Below the pieces are notes generated by a model. That model saw only the letters and a list, made by a program, of their open reading frames with translations, made no database searches and was not told the origin of the DNA. 64,000 nt of DNA from Nocardia africana NBRC 100379 (GTDB lineage Bacteria; Actinomycetota; Actinomycetes; Mycobacteriales; Mycobacteriaceae). Position numbers and translations under genes: made by a program. Positions 23,725 to 32,604 of the stretch are shown here, piece after piece; the first letter of the stretch is position 1; the number at the start of each line of letters is the position of its first letter. The DNA lies in contig NZ_BDAV01000007.1 in NCBI RefSeq assembly GCF_001612635.1, positions 372,001 to 436,000 of the forward strand. The letters run 5' to 3'.

Positions 23725-25665
23725 ATGACCGCGGTTCGCCTGGCCCTGTTGGAATTTCGCCGCTTCCGGGCGCCGATGCGCCGATTGGTCCCGATCGGCC
23801 TGGCGATGATTCCGCTGTTGTACGGGTCGCTGTATCTGTGGTCGAACTGGGATCCGTACGGGCGCACCGACCGCATTCCGGTCGCCGTGGTCGACCAGGA
23901 TCAGCCTGCCGTCGCCAACGGCCAATTGATCGACGCGGGAAAGCAATTCACCCAGCAGCTGCAGGCGTCGGGCGCCTTCGCCTGGAATTTCGTCGGCGCC
24001 GACGAGGCGATGGATGGCCTGCGGCACGGGCGCTACTACTTCACCATCACCGTGCCGCCGGATTTCAGCCACAAATTGGCCACCGCGCAGAACCCGATTC
24101 CCGAGCGCGCGACCATGGGAATCACCCTCAACGACGCGAACAACTACATCGTCGGCATCGTCGCCCAGACCGCGAAAACCGAACTGCAGAGCCAGATCGA
24201 CACCGCCGCGCACGCCGCCTACGCCACCGCCATCTACGGCGATCTGACCCTGGTGAAACAGCAATTGCAGATCGCCTCGGTGGGTGCGCACAAATTGCTC
24301 GACGCGACCGTGCTCGCGCAGCAGGGCAGCGCCGCGCTCACCCAGGGCATCACGGCCGCGCAGGCCGGCGCCGGATCGATCACCGAGGGCGTACAGCAAC
24401 TCGCCGACGCCGGCACCCGCGCCGATCAGGCGATCACCGCGATCACGAACGCGGGCGTGGCCGCACTGCCCGCCGCGACCGGCACGGTCGCCAACGCCGC
24501 CTCGGCCGCCGCGCAGAGTTTGAGTCTGGTCCACGACGCCACCGGCATCGTCAGCCGGACGGCTACCCAGGGCTCGACCGCACTGGACCAATTCGCCGCG
24601 GCCCACCCGGAATTCGCGCTCGACCCCCTGCTGGGCTCCGCCCGCAGCAACGCGCAGACCCTCGCCCAGACCGCCGCCGCCGCGAACACCAGCGCCGACC
24701 AGGCCCAGACCTCGGCGCAGCAGGCCGCCCAGCAGGCGGACGAATTGCGAAGCAGCGCAGGCACGATCGGGCAGGCCGTCGCCGGTGCCGCCGCCCCACT
24801 CCAGGCACTGACGGCGGCCTCGCGCACCATCGGCGGCGGGGCCGCGCAGATCGGCGCCGGTCTCGGCGCCCTCGAGGCCGGCAGCCGGACCCTGCAGACG
24901 GGTGCGGATCAGCTCAATTCCGGCGCCGCCGACATCACCCGGGTGGTCGACGGCGCCGTGACCAAGATTCCGGATACCAGCCCCGAGCAGACGGCGAAGG
25001 CCGCCGACGTCCTCGGCTCACCGGTCGGCATCACCATGGACAACCTGCATCCCGCCGGTGTGTACGGGCGCGGCTTCGCACCGTTCTTCTTCGCGATCGC
25101 ACTGTGGGTGGTCGGCCTGCTCGCGTACCTGTTCATCCGTCCGCTCAATCTGCGGGCACTGGCCGGGCGCGTCGGCGCGCTCACCGTCGCCGCGGCCGGA
25201 TGGTTGCCGGTGGCCCTCATCGCCGCGGCCGGTGGTCTCCTGCTCTACCTCGTCGTTCAACTCGGGCTCGGACTGGATCCGCTGCATCCGATCTGGGTGG
25301 CCGGCCTGCTGATCCTGGCCGCGGCGGCATTCGTGGCGATCGACCACTTCCTGCGCGTGGCGCTGGGCGCGATCGGTGAGGCACTGTCGCTGGCGCTGTT
25401 GATCATTCAGCTCACCGCGTGCGGCGGCCTCTACCCGATCGAAACCACCCCGGCCCCGTTCCGGGCCATCCATCCGCTCATCCCGATGACCTATGTGGTC
25501 GACGGGCTGCGCGTCGGCATCTCCGGCGGACTCACCGGCAACCTCGTCCGCGATCTGGTGGTGCTGGCCGGATTTCTCGTCCTCTTCCTGGGTGCGACCA
25601 CACTCGTCGTCCGCAGACAACGAGTGTGGACGGTGAACCGGCTGCACCCGCAGATCGAGGCCTGA
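23725..25665 (+). CDS. YhgE/Pip-family membrane protein
   Basis: A 646-aa protein of the phage-infection-protein/ABC-2-like superfamily. There is one N-terminal helix (about residues 22-40, following FRRFRAPMRRLVPIGLAM), a large extracytoplasmic region (about 45-440) rich in Ala/Gln/Gly helical repeats that look coiled-coil, and five or so C-terminal helices with the conserved family stretches GFAPFFFAIALWVG and LIPMTYVVDGLR. ATG 23725 has GGAGGAG 7 nt upstream. Family members take part in export (for example of type VII effectors or lipids) or serve as phage receptors. Paired with the ATPase-like protein upstream, it probably forms an ABC-2-type assembly. Its stop lies 2 nt from the convergent MFS gene. 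Confidence 0.88.
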   Translation: MTAVRLALLEFRRFRAPMRRLVPIGLAMIPLLYGSLYLWSNWDPYGRTDRIPVAVVDQDQPAVANGQLIDAGKQFTQQLQASGAFAWNFVGADEAMDGLRHGRYYFTITVPPDFSHKLATAQNPIPERATMGITLNDANNYIVGIVAQTAKTELQSQIDTAAHAAYATAIYGDLTLVKQQLQIASVGAHKLLDATVLAQQGSAALTQGITAAQAGAGSITEGVQQLADAGTRADQAITAITNAGVAALPAATGTVANAASAAAQSLSLVHDATGIVSRTATQGSTALDQFAAAHPEFALDPLLGSARSNAQTLAQTAAAANTSADQAQTSAQQAAQQADELRSSAGTIGQAVAGAAAPLQALTAASRTIGGGAAQIGAGLGALEAGSRTLQTGADQLNSGAADITRVVDGAVTKIPDTSPEQTAKAADVLGSPVGITMDNLHPAGVYGRGFAPFFFAIALWVVGLLAYLFIRPLNLRALAGRVGALTVAAAGWLPVALIAAAGGLLLYLVVQLGLGLDPLHPIWVAGLLILAAAAFVAIDHFLRVALGAIGEALSLALLIIQLTACGGLYPIETTPAPFRAIHPLIPMTYVVDGLRVGISGGLTGNLVRDLVVLAGFLVLFLGATTLVVRRQRVWTVNRLHPQIEA

Positions 25666-25667
25666 GC

Positions 25668-27980
25668 TCACCCGCAGCCGACGGACGCCGACTCGTCGTA
25701 GGCGAGTTCCACATCGTGGGTGATCCGGCCCGCGCCGACGGTGACGGTGCTGCTCACCGAGGGATATCCGCGCGCCACCACGGTGTAGTGACCGGCCGGG
25801 AGATCCGGGACCACGTAGCGGCCGTTGCGGTCTGTGCGGGCGGTGGAGATCCGATCACCGCTCGCGTCCAGAACGGTCACCTCGGCATTGGCGACCGCCT
25901 TGCCGTGCGCCTCCACGGCGCCGGCCAGGGTCGCCATCGGTTCCAGGCCGACATCGTGGCGCAGCAGTCCGCTGTCGGGAATGGTGAGGGTGACCGCGGT
26001 GGGGTGCATCCGGTCGGCGACCACGACGAGGGTGTGGGTGCCCGAGGCCACGCCGCCGCAGCGGTAGCCGCCGTCGCCGCCTGTCACCGCCGCCCCGATC
26101 ACCTCTCCGTGCGGATCGGTGAGGGTAACCGTCGCTCCCGCAACGGGTTTCCCGTCGTCGGCGCGGCGGACGGTTCCGGTGAGCTCACCGGAACTCGGTA
26201 GGGTCAGATCCACGGTCTGTGCCACCGCGCCGACGACGACGGTGACGGCCACCGGGCGATGCGCGGCGGCGGAGGCGATCAGCACATAACTGCCGGGCGC
26301 CGGCGCGGGGAGGCGGTAGCTACCGTCGGCTCCGCCCGTGGCGCGCGAAACCTGGTGTCCGCGTTGGTCGATCAACGTCAGCGCCACATCCGGAACCGGC
26401 CGGCCGTTCTCCCGCCGGACGCTGCCACCGATGGCCCGGTCCTCGCCCGCGATATCCACCGCCTGCGGCGCCGACACTCCCGCGATTCCGGCGGCCACCG
26501 CGCTATCGTGCCGCGCGGCAACAGGTTCCGGCTCCGAGAGCGCCACCGGCTCCGCGCTGCCGTCCGTCTCCGCGGCGACGGCCTGCGGTGTGTGCGCGCG
26601 CACCGACGGAATGATCAGGGCGGCCAGTGCGGCGAGCACGGAAACGCCGGCCAAGAACCAGAACACCCGGGAATACCCGGAATCGGCCGGTAGTCCGTGC
26701 GCGGTGGTGGCACCCGAGGTCAGCAGCACGGCCGACACCGCGCTGCCGATCGCGCCGCCGACGGTGCGGACGTTGGCGTTCATCCCGGTCGCCGCGCCGG
26801 TCTGGGCGGGCGGCACCGCGGCGACGATGATGGCCGGCATCGACGAGAAGGCCAGTCCGATACCGATGCCCAGCAGCGCACCGGCCAGGTAGATCTCCCA
26901 GCTGTGGTCGTGCCCGACCGCGAGCATCACGAACGCCGGAACGGTGATGACGCTGCCGATCACCACGATCGCCTTGGGGCCGATGCGCGCCGCCAGCGGC
27001 CCGATCGACAGGCCGATCACGAACATCGCCACCGACAGCGGCAGCATGTACAGCCCGGATTGGGTGATGCCGGCGCTCAGGCCGTATCCCGCAACCGCTT
27101 TCGGGGTCTGCAGCAACTGCGGCAGGAAGGTCATCATGGCGTACATGCCGGCGCCGGTCAGCACGGCCACCAGATTCGTCGTCCACACCGCCGGAATCCG
27201 CATGGTGCGCATATCGATCAGCGGGGTGGCCGATTTCAGTTCGACCACGATCCAGGCGGCCGCCGCCACCACGGCCAGCGCGAACAGGCCCAGGGTCAGC
27301 GCCGAACCCCAGCCCCAGGACGGGCCCTTGCTCACCGCCAGCAGCAGCGCCACCAGCCAGGCCGACAGCAGCGTCGCCGCGCCCCAATTGATAGTGCCCG
27401 GACTACGCACGGGCGACTCCGGCACGAACACGATCGCGGCCACCGCGGCGATCGCGGTGATGATCATCGGCACCCAGAACAGCCAGTGGTAGTTCAGGTG
27501 TTCGACGATCGGGCCCGCCAGCACCAGCCCGAGCCCGGAGCCGACGGCGATGAGCGAGGAGGCGATCCCCACCGCGCCGTGCAGCTTCTTCGCCGGGAAC
27601 TCGTCGCGAATGATGCCGAATGCCAACGGAATCACGCCACCGCCCAGGCCCTGGATCACCCGCGCCACGATCATCACCCCGACCGATTCGGTCAGCGCCG
27701 CGATCAGCGAACCGGCCGTCAACGCGACCAGCGTGACCACGAGCATGCGCTCCTTGCCGACCTTGTCGCCGATCCGGCCGAGAATCGGCGTCGCCACCGA
27801 GGCCGAGAGCAGATATCCGGTCATCAGCCAGGTCGCGGTGCTCTGCGTGGTGTGCAGGGCCGGAATCAGCAACGCCAGTACCGGGACGACCATCGACTGC
27901 AGCAGTGCGTAGGCGGAGATGCCGAGCAGCAGCACCGCGAAGACGACGTTGTAGTGCGGGCGGGATTTGACGCGCGCCAC
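25668..27980 (-). CDS. MFS (DHA2) transporter with three C-terminal beta domains
   Basis: A 770-aa fusion protein. Residues 1 to about 480 are a 14-helix drug:H+ antiporter-2 transporter (motif A GRIGDKVGKERM after helix 2; GLGLVLAGPIVEHL as motif C). After a linker, residues about 535-765 hold three tandem carboxypeptidase-regulatory-like (prealbumin-type) beta domains, each with a P-DVALTLID / AGATVTLTD / ANAEVTVLD strand and a DGSYRLP / DGGYRCG / NGRYVVP turn. GTG 27980 is preceded by GGGAGG and fits the MFS start. A homologous fusion is encoded at 34582-37278. The beta domains should lie on one side of the membrane, probably outside if helix count is even plus signal topology; this is not resolved here. 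Confidence 0.88.
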   Translation of the reverse strand: MARVKSRPHYNVVFAVLLLGISAYALLQSMVVPVLALLIPALHTTQSTATWLMTGYLLSASVATPILGRIGDKVGKERMLVVTLVALTAGSLIAALTESVGVMIVARVIQGLGGGVIPLAFGIIRDEFPAKKLHGAVGIASSLIAVGSGLGLVLAGPIVEHLNYHWLFWVPMIITAIAAVAAIVFVPESPVRSPGTINWGAATLLSAWLVALLLAVSKGPSWGWGSALTLGLFALAVVAAAAWIVVELKSATPLIDMRTMRIPAVWTTNLVAVLTGAGMYAMMTFLPQLLQTPKAVAGYGLSAGITQSGLYMLPLSVAMFVIGLSIGPLAARIGPKAIVVIGSVITVPAFVMLAVGHDHSWEIYLAGALLGIGIGLAFSSMPAIIVAAVPPAQTGAATGMNANVRTVGGAIGSAVSAVLLTSGATTAHGLPADSGYSRVFWFLAGVSVLAALAALIIPSVRAHTPQAVAAETDGSAEPVALSEPEPVAARHDSAVAAGIAGVSAPQAVDIAGEDRAIGGSVRRENGRPVPDVALTLIDQRGHQVSRATGGADGSYRLPAPAPGSYVLIASAAAHRPVAVTVVVGAVAQTVDLTLPSSGELTGTVRRADDGKPVAGATVTLTDPHGEVIGAAVTGGDGGYRCGGVASGTHTLVVVADRMHPTAVTLTIPDSGLLRHDVGLEPMATLAGAVEAHGKAVANAEVTVLDASGDRISTARTDRNGRYVVPDLPAGHYTVVARGYPSVSSTVTVGAGRITHDVELAYDESASVGCG

Positions 27981-28132
27981 GGGTGGTTTCCTCCCACGAG
28001 ACAGAAGCGGAGTGAATCTCCGGTTAGAAACCATAACAGGGATGTGAGGCCGTCTCCGGCCGAGCGAACGTGATCTCGACCTCAGCGATCGGTAGCCACC
28101 ATGTTGCTTTGAAAGGTATCGGACGGTCCGCC

Positions 28133-28165
28133 GATCCCTCACAATGAGGACAACGATGAGGGATC
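28133..28165. promoter_or_regulatory. 9-bp dyad, candidate operator
   Basis: GATCCCTCA at 28133-28141 and TGAGGGATC at 28157-28165 are perfect reverse complements with a 15-nt spacer. The dyad ends 16 nt before the ATG of the APH-like gene and lies in the divergent region shared with the MFS fusion gene. Its position suits a repressor site for either promoter. Confidence 0.5.
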
Positions 28166-28181
28166 GATCGAGAACTCGGGT

Positions 28182-29087
28182 ATGCGCATGACCGCACAGC
28201 TGGCCGGAAACGGGACATTGTCGGTTCTGCGCGCCGCCTGCGTGAGTGCCGGCTTCGAACCGGGGGGCGCACGGGAGGTGCGGTTCGGCGCCCGCACCGG
28301 TTACCGATTACCCAGTGGGGTTGTCGTGCGGATCAGCCGCCCGGATCATCGACCCGAGGCAAGGCGCGAGATCGAGGCCGCCCGCTGGCTCAGCGCGTCC
28401 GGGATCGCGACCCTGCAGACGGTCCCGGACGTACGTCAACCGCTCGAAATTCAAGGGCGGACGGTGACCTTCTGGCAAGCCCCGCCGCCGTACCACAACG
28501 TCACCGCGGGCGATCTGGCCGAAGCGCTGCACCGGTTGCACAGCACGGCTCCGCCGACGACGTTCACCCTGGGCCGGCTGCAGCCCTTCCTCGGCATCGC
28601 CCAATTGATCGAGACCGCCGACTTGTTCACCGGCGACGACCGCCGCTGGCTGCACGCCCGTCTCGCCGAACTGCGCGGGCGGTGGGCCCATCTGCCGAAC
28701 GGGATGCAGTGGGGCGTCATCCACGGCGAGGCCTGGGGCCGCGAGTTCGCCGCCACCGTCGACGACGGCGTACTGGTGCTCAATCTGGAGAACCTGTCGA
28801 TCGGCCCGCCCGAATGGGATCTCGTACCGACCGCGATCGCCTACGCCTCGCTGGGCTGGATCAGCAGCGCGCAGTACGCCGGGTTCTGCGACGCCTACCA
28901 CCTCGACGTCATCCGGTGGCCGGGGTTCTTCCTGCTGCGCGACATCGTCGAGTTCCGGATGACGATGGACGCCGTCCGCGCCGCCGTCGCCGACCCGATA
29001 CACCGCCACCAGGCGCGGTGGCGGCTGGCCTGCATCCGTGGCGACGAAGGTCCGCGGCAGTGGCCGGGCTGGGTGCCCCTGCACTGA
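28182..29087 (+). CDS. APH/choline kinase-fold protein with altered active site
   Basis: A 301-aa protein with the aminoglycoside phosphotransferase fold: ATP-lobe beta strands with RLPSGVVVRISRPD, then a helical C-lobe. In active APHs the catalytic loop reads HGDxxxxN and the metal site D-[FW]-[DE]; here they are HGEAWGREF and LNLENLSIGPPEWDL. The catalytic Asp, the Asn and the metal Asp are thus all replaced, so this may be a pseudokinase or act on different chemistry. Start is ATG 28182 or 28188. A 9-bp dyad sits immediately upstream. Thioesterase gene follows after 63 nt on the same strand. Confidence 0.8.
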   Translation: MRMTAQLAGNGTLSVLRAACVSAGFEPGGAREVRFGARTGYRLPSGVVVRISRPDHRPEARREIEAARWLSASGIATLQTVPDVRQPLEIQGRTVTFWQAPPPYHNVTAGDLAEALHRLHSTAPPTTFTLGRLQPFLGIAQLIETADLFTGDDRRWLHARLAELRGRWAHLPNGMQWGVIHGEAWGREFAATVDDGVLVLNLENLSIGPPEWDLVPTAIAYASLGWISSAQYAGFCDAYHLDVIRWPGFFLLRDIVEFRMTMDAVRAAVADPIHRHQARWRLACIRGDEGPRQWPGWVPLH

Positions 29088-29150
29088 AACCGCCCGGCCA
29101 TCACGTGAGTCGGCCGCGGGCCGCGGAGAGCGGTAGGACACTATGGGCTG

Positions 29151-29954
29151 ATGACCGATATGCCTGCCATGTTCACCGTCGACGACGCCGGTCGGTACCT
29201 GCCCCGCAAGTGGGCGTACGGCCGCTGGGGTGCGGACATGCTCAGCGGCCCCGCCGTCTGCGCGGCCGCCGCGCGCACGCTCGAACGGGAACACGGGTTG
29301 CCCGGTTTCGTGCCGGCTCGGTTCACCATCGACCTGTTCAAGGCGGCCAAGGGGCAGCCCCTCGAGGTGCACACCGAGGTGATCCGCGCCGGTCGGCGCA
29401 TCCACATCGCCTCGGCGAGGGTCCGCCAGGGCGAGGTCGAGGTGGCGGAGGCGCGGCTCGTTCAGCTGCGTGCCACCGATGCCCCTCCGGGCGAGGAGTG
29501 GCATTCCGAGCATCCGTTCGACCCGCCCGCCGACGCCGGGGTGGATTGGTGGTACCGCAGCGACAACGATTGGTCGACGTCGATGGGCGACCATCAGAAC
29601 GCCGGCCGCAAGAGCCTGTGGGCGGTCCCGCTGAGTGCGGTCGAGGGCGAGGAGCGCAGCGCGTTCGTGGAGGCCGTGGTCGCCGCCGAGTCCACCAGCC
29701 TGGTGACCAATTGGGGCTCGCAAGGCATCGGATACATCAATGCCGACCTCACCGTGGCACTCGACCGCCTGCCCGTCGGCGACCGGATCGGGCTGCGCGC
29801 CGAAACCCACCTCACCGGCAACGGCGTATCCGTCGGCACCGCAACACTTTTCGATTCCCGCGGGCCGATCGGCACCGGCATGGTGACCGCGGTCGGCAAC
29901 GCGGCCGCCCAGATCGACTTCTCCGGGAACGGGATCGACTTCTCCGAAAACTGA
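29151..29954 (+). CDS. Acyl-CoA thioesterase-like double-hotdog protein
   Basis: A 267-aa protein with two hotdog-type halves, as in TesB/4HBT_3 acyl-CoA thioesterase domain proteins. The N-terminal half includes ARTLEREHGLPGFVPARFTIDLFK and RAGRRIHIASARVRQGEVEVAEA, the usual strand order; the C-terminal half has TNWGSQGIGYINADLTVALDR and a final VSVGTATLFDSRGPIGTG. Such proteins hydrolyse fatty acyl-CoA in the cytoplasm. It may be co-transcribed with the APH-like gene (63-nt gap). Substrate chain length cannot be told. Confidence 0.85.
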   Translation: MTDMPAMFTVDDAGRYLPRKWAYGRWGADMLSGPAVCAAAARTLEREHGLPGFVPARFTIDLFKAAKGQPLEVHTEVIRAGRRIHIASARVRQGEVEVAEARLVQLRATDAPPGEEWHSEHPFDPPADAGVDWWYRSDNDWSTSMGDHQNAGRKSLWAVPLSAVEGEERSAFVEAVVAAESTSLVTNWGSQGIGYINADLTVALDRLPVGDRIGLRAETHLTGNGVSVGTATLFDSRGPIGTGMVTAVGNAAAQIDFSGNGIDFSEN

Positions 29955-30040
29955 GGCGCCGGGCGATAATTCCGTCCCGATATCGCGGCGCCGCGCGTGT
30001 CGGGTTGACCACACGAGGGCCGGTTCCGACGATCGTCGGG

Positions 30041-32320
30041 GTGAGCCCGATCCGAAGGACGACCGCCGCGCGGCGTCGGCGCCTGTGGCCGGTAGTGATC
30101 GTCGTCCTCGGTGTGGTGGCCGCACCGCCCCCGGCGACCGCGGCCCCCGCCGACGAGCTGTGGTCCTCGACGTCGGAATCGTTCGCACCCGGCGATTTCC
30201 ACGCCGCGCCCTATCTGGGCAACGGCCAGATCGGGACGGTGCTGCCGCCCAGCGGCGGCGGCTACCACGACTACGGCGACGCGGTGCGGACGTCGTTTCC
30301 GCTGCAGCAATCCCGGTACACCGGAACGTATTTGGCGGGTTTCTACGCCCAGGCCGCGCCGTCACCGCAGTACACCCAGGTGATCGCCGCTCTGCCCGCG
30401 TGGTCCGGGCTCAGCGTCGAGGTCGGCGGACACCGATACGACGCGGACGTGGATCCGGCGACCGTGCACGACTACCGGCAGACCATGGACTACCGCACCG
30501 CGACGGTCACCACCCGGGCCGACTGGACACCGGATCCGCAGCACCGGCTGCGGCTGCGCTACGACACCTTCGTCTCCCGCGACCGGCCGGATCTCGCGGT
30601 GCAGAAACTGACCGTCACCCCCGAGTACCCGGGCGAATTCGAGGTCGTCGACCGGATCGACGGCGCGGCGGCGCGGCGAGTCGTCCCGCTGACGACCACG
30701 GCCGATCCGGGCAGCGGACGCACGGTGTCGGGCGTCCGCGCCGAGGGAACAGCCGACACGGCATTCGTGGTCTCCTCCGTCGATTCCCCGCCCCGGGCCG
30801 CGGGCACCGCACTACCCGGCGCCGACGGCATCCGATACCGGCTGCCCGCCACCGGAAACGACAGCTACACCTTCACCGCGTACACCGGCATCTCCTCCAC
30901 CGACTACGGGGCCGATCCCCTGGCCGCCGCCACCGCCGCGGCCGAAGCGGGCCGCGCCCAAGGCTTCGAGGCCGCGCATTCCGCCCATGCCGCGCAATGG
31001 GACCGGTTGTGGCAGCCCACCCTCGAGACTCCGGGCCGCACCGACTACACCCGATGGATCCGCGCCGCCCTGTATTCGGTCCTGGCCAGCGTCCGGGCGG
31101 GCGAACGCTGGTCGGTGCAACCGGCGGGGTTGTCGTCCGACGACTACGGGGGCATGACGTTCTGGGACGCCGAGACCTGGATCTTCCCCACGCTGCTGGC
31201 GCTGTATCCGGACCTGGCCCGCACCGTGGTCGATTTCCGTGCCGCCGCACTGCCCGCCGCCCGGGCCAATGCCCGCGGCTACGGACTGCCCGGCGCGCTG
31301 TATCCCTGGAACGACGGGCCCGCCCAGCGCTGTGCGTCCCCGATCGGCTGCGGTCTGACCGAGGAACATCTGCACAACGAAATCGCCCTGGCCCAATGGC
31401 AGTACTATCTGGCCACCGGCGATCGTGACTGGCTGCGCACCAGCGGCGCCCCGGTGATCACCGCGATCGCCGATTACCTGACCGCGCGGATCGGGCCGAA
31501 ACTGCCCGACGGCGCCTACCATTTCGCCCCGGCCGCCGGATCCGACGAATACGTCGCCTTCTCGATCGACAACGCCCTCACCAACGGCGGCGTCCGCAAC
31601 ACCATGGATATCGCCGCCCGCGCCGCCGGACTGTCCGGCCTACCCGTCGACCCGCGCTGGGCCGATATCGGCGCGCATATGGCGATGCCACCCGATATCG
31701 CCCCCGGCGTGCCGGCCGAATATCTCGGCTACACCGGCGCCCCGATCAAACAGGCCGACACGGTGCTGCTCAGTTATCCGTTCACCTATGCGGCGCCGGG
31801 GTATTCGCCGGCCGCGACGATGCGCTACTACTTCGACCGCACCGATCCCGACGGCCCGAATATGAGCAACAGCGTCGGCGCGATCCTCAGTGCCCGCTAC
31901 GATCCCTGCCGCACCCAGTACTACCTGGACCGATCCGTGCAGCCCTACGCCCGCGAACCGTATGGATTCCAGGCCGAGGCGCGCGGGGACCGGTCGGGAG
32001 CCAACGCGCAGGGGCAGTCGGCGTGGATCTTCGTCACCGGTGCGGCGGGATTCTTGCAGGGACTGCTCTACGGTCCGCTCGGATTGCGCTGGACCGACAG
32101 TGGCGCGTCCGTCGATCCGATGCTGCCCGGCGGTTTTCCCGACGGCCTGACCATTCGCGAACTGGCGATCGGCGCCACCCGGATGACCGTGCGCATCGGG
32201 CCCGCGACCACCACGCTGACCCTCACCTCAGGCGACCCGATCACCCTGCAGACGCCGGGCGGTCCCGCCGAACTGGTTGCCGGACAACCGCTTTCGGTCC
32301 CCACCCGCACCGCATGCTGA
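30041..32320 (+). CDS. Secreted GH65 glycoside hydrolase (acid trehalase-like)
   Basis: A 759-aa exported glycosidase. A Sec signal (RRRRLWPVVIVVLGVVAAPP) ends at about ATAA. The beta-sandwich N-domain runs to about residue 290 and the (alpha/alpha)6 barrel follows, with YGGMTFWDAETW (Phe374-Trp375-Asp376) and the catalytic acid region LTEEHLHNE (Glu441/Glu442), then KQADTVLLSYPF. This matches the eukaryotic-type ATH1 acid trehalase branch of GH65 better than intracellular phosphorylases, so hydrolysis of trehalose or a trehalose derivative outside the cell is likely. GTG 30041 lacks a strong ribosome site. Its TGA is overlapped by the ATG of the next small gene. Confidence 0.85.
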   Translation: MSPIRRTTAARRRRLWPVVIVVLGVVAAPPPATAAPADELWSSTSESFAPGDFHAAPYLGNGQIGTVLPPSGGGYHDYGDAVRTSFPLQQSRYTGTYLAGFYAQAAPSPQYTQVIAALPAWSGLSVEVGGHRYDADVDPATVHDYRQTMDYRTATVTTRADWTPDPQHRLRLRYDTFVSRDRPDLAVQKLTVTPEYPGEFEVVDRIDGAAARRVVPLTTTADPGSGRTVSGVRAEGTADTAFVVSSVDSPPRAAGTALPGADGIRYRLPATGNDSYTFTAYTGISSTDYGADPLAAATAAAEAGRAQGFEAAHSAHAAQWDRLWQPTLETPGRTDYTRWIRAALYSVLASVRAGERWSVQPAGLSSDDYGGMTFWDAETWIFPTLLALYPDLARTVVDFRAAALPAARANARGYGLPGALYPWNDGPAQRCASPIGCGLTEEHLHNEIALAQWQYYLATGDRDWLRTSGAPVITAIADYLTARIGPKLPDGAYHFAPAAGSDEYVAFSIDNALTNGGVRNTMDIAARAAGLSGLPVDPRWADIGAHMAMPPDIAPGVPAEYLGYTGAPIKQADTVLLSYPFTYAAPGYSPAATMRYYFDRTDPDGPNMSNSVGAILSARYDPCRTQYYLDRSVQPYAREPYGFQAEARGDRSGANAQGQSAWIFVTGAAGFLQGLLYGPLGLRWTDSGASVDPMLPGGFPDGLTIRELAIGATRMTVRIGPATTTLTLTSGDPITLQTPGGPAELVAGQPLSVPTRTAC

Positions 32321-32604
32321 GGCGCACGACCGACTTGCGCACGCGCCACCGGCCGATCCGTCGCGACCGATCGTCCGAAACGAGCGTCGTGCGGTTGCGC
32401 GATGCGGGCGCCGGCACCACGATCGCCGGTGTGCAGAACCACTTCGTCTTCGGCGACCGGCAGCACCGGTCCGTCCTCGGCAGGACCGCGCACGAGGATC
32501 AGCCCGGCATCGTCCCGGGGCTCTGGATCGCGGCGCAGGCGATCGCCTCCGGCCGGTTGCCGGTGCCGTGGGACCGGCTCGAGCGTGCGGGGGCCTCGGC
32601 GTGA
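32314..32604 (+). CDS. Unknown 96-aa protein between GH65 and MBL genes
   Basis: A 96-aa frame whose ATG (32314) overlaps the GH65 stop and whose TGA (32602-32604) overlaps the GTG of the MBL gene (GTGA), the pattern of translationally coupled operon genes. The first 25 residues are Arg-rich and look non-conserved, whereas the rest reads like folded protein (TTIAGVQNHFVFGDRQHRSV, DQPGIVPGLWIAAQAIASG). GTG 32389 is an alternative start giving 71 residues. No family recognised. It may be a genuine small protein or the 3' end of a gene that has lost its front part. Confidence 0.5.
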   Translation: MLRRTTDLRTRHRPIRRDRSSETSVVRLRDAGAGTTIAGVQNHFVFGDRQHRSVLGRTAHEDQPGIVPGLWIAAQAIASGRLPVPWDRLERAGASA

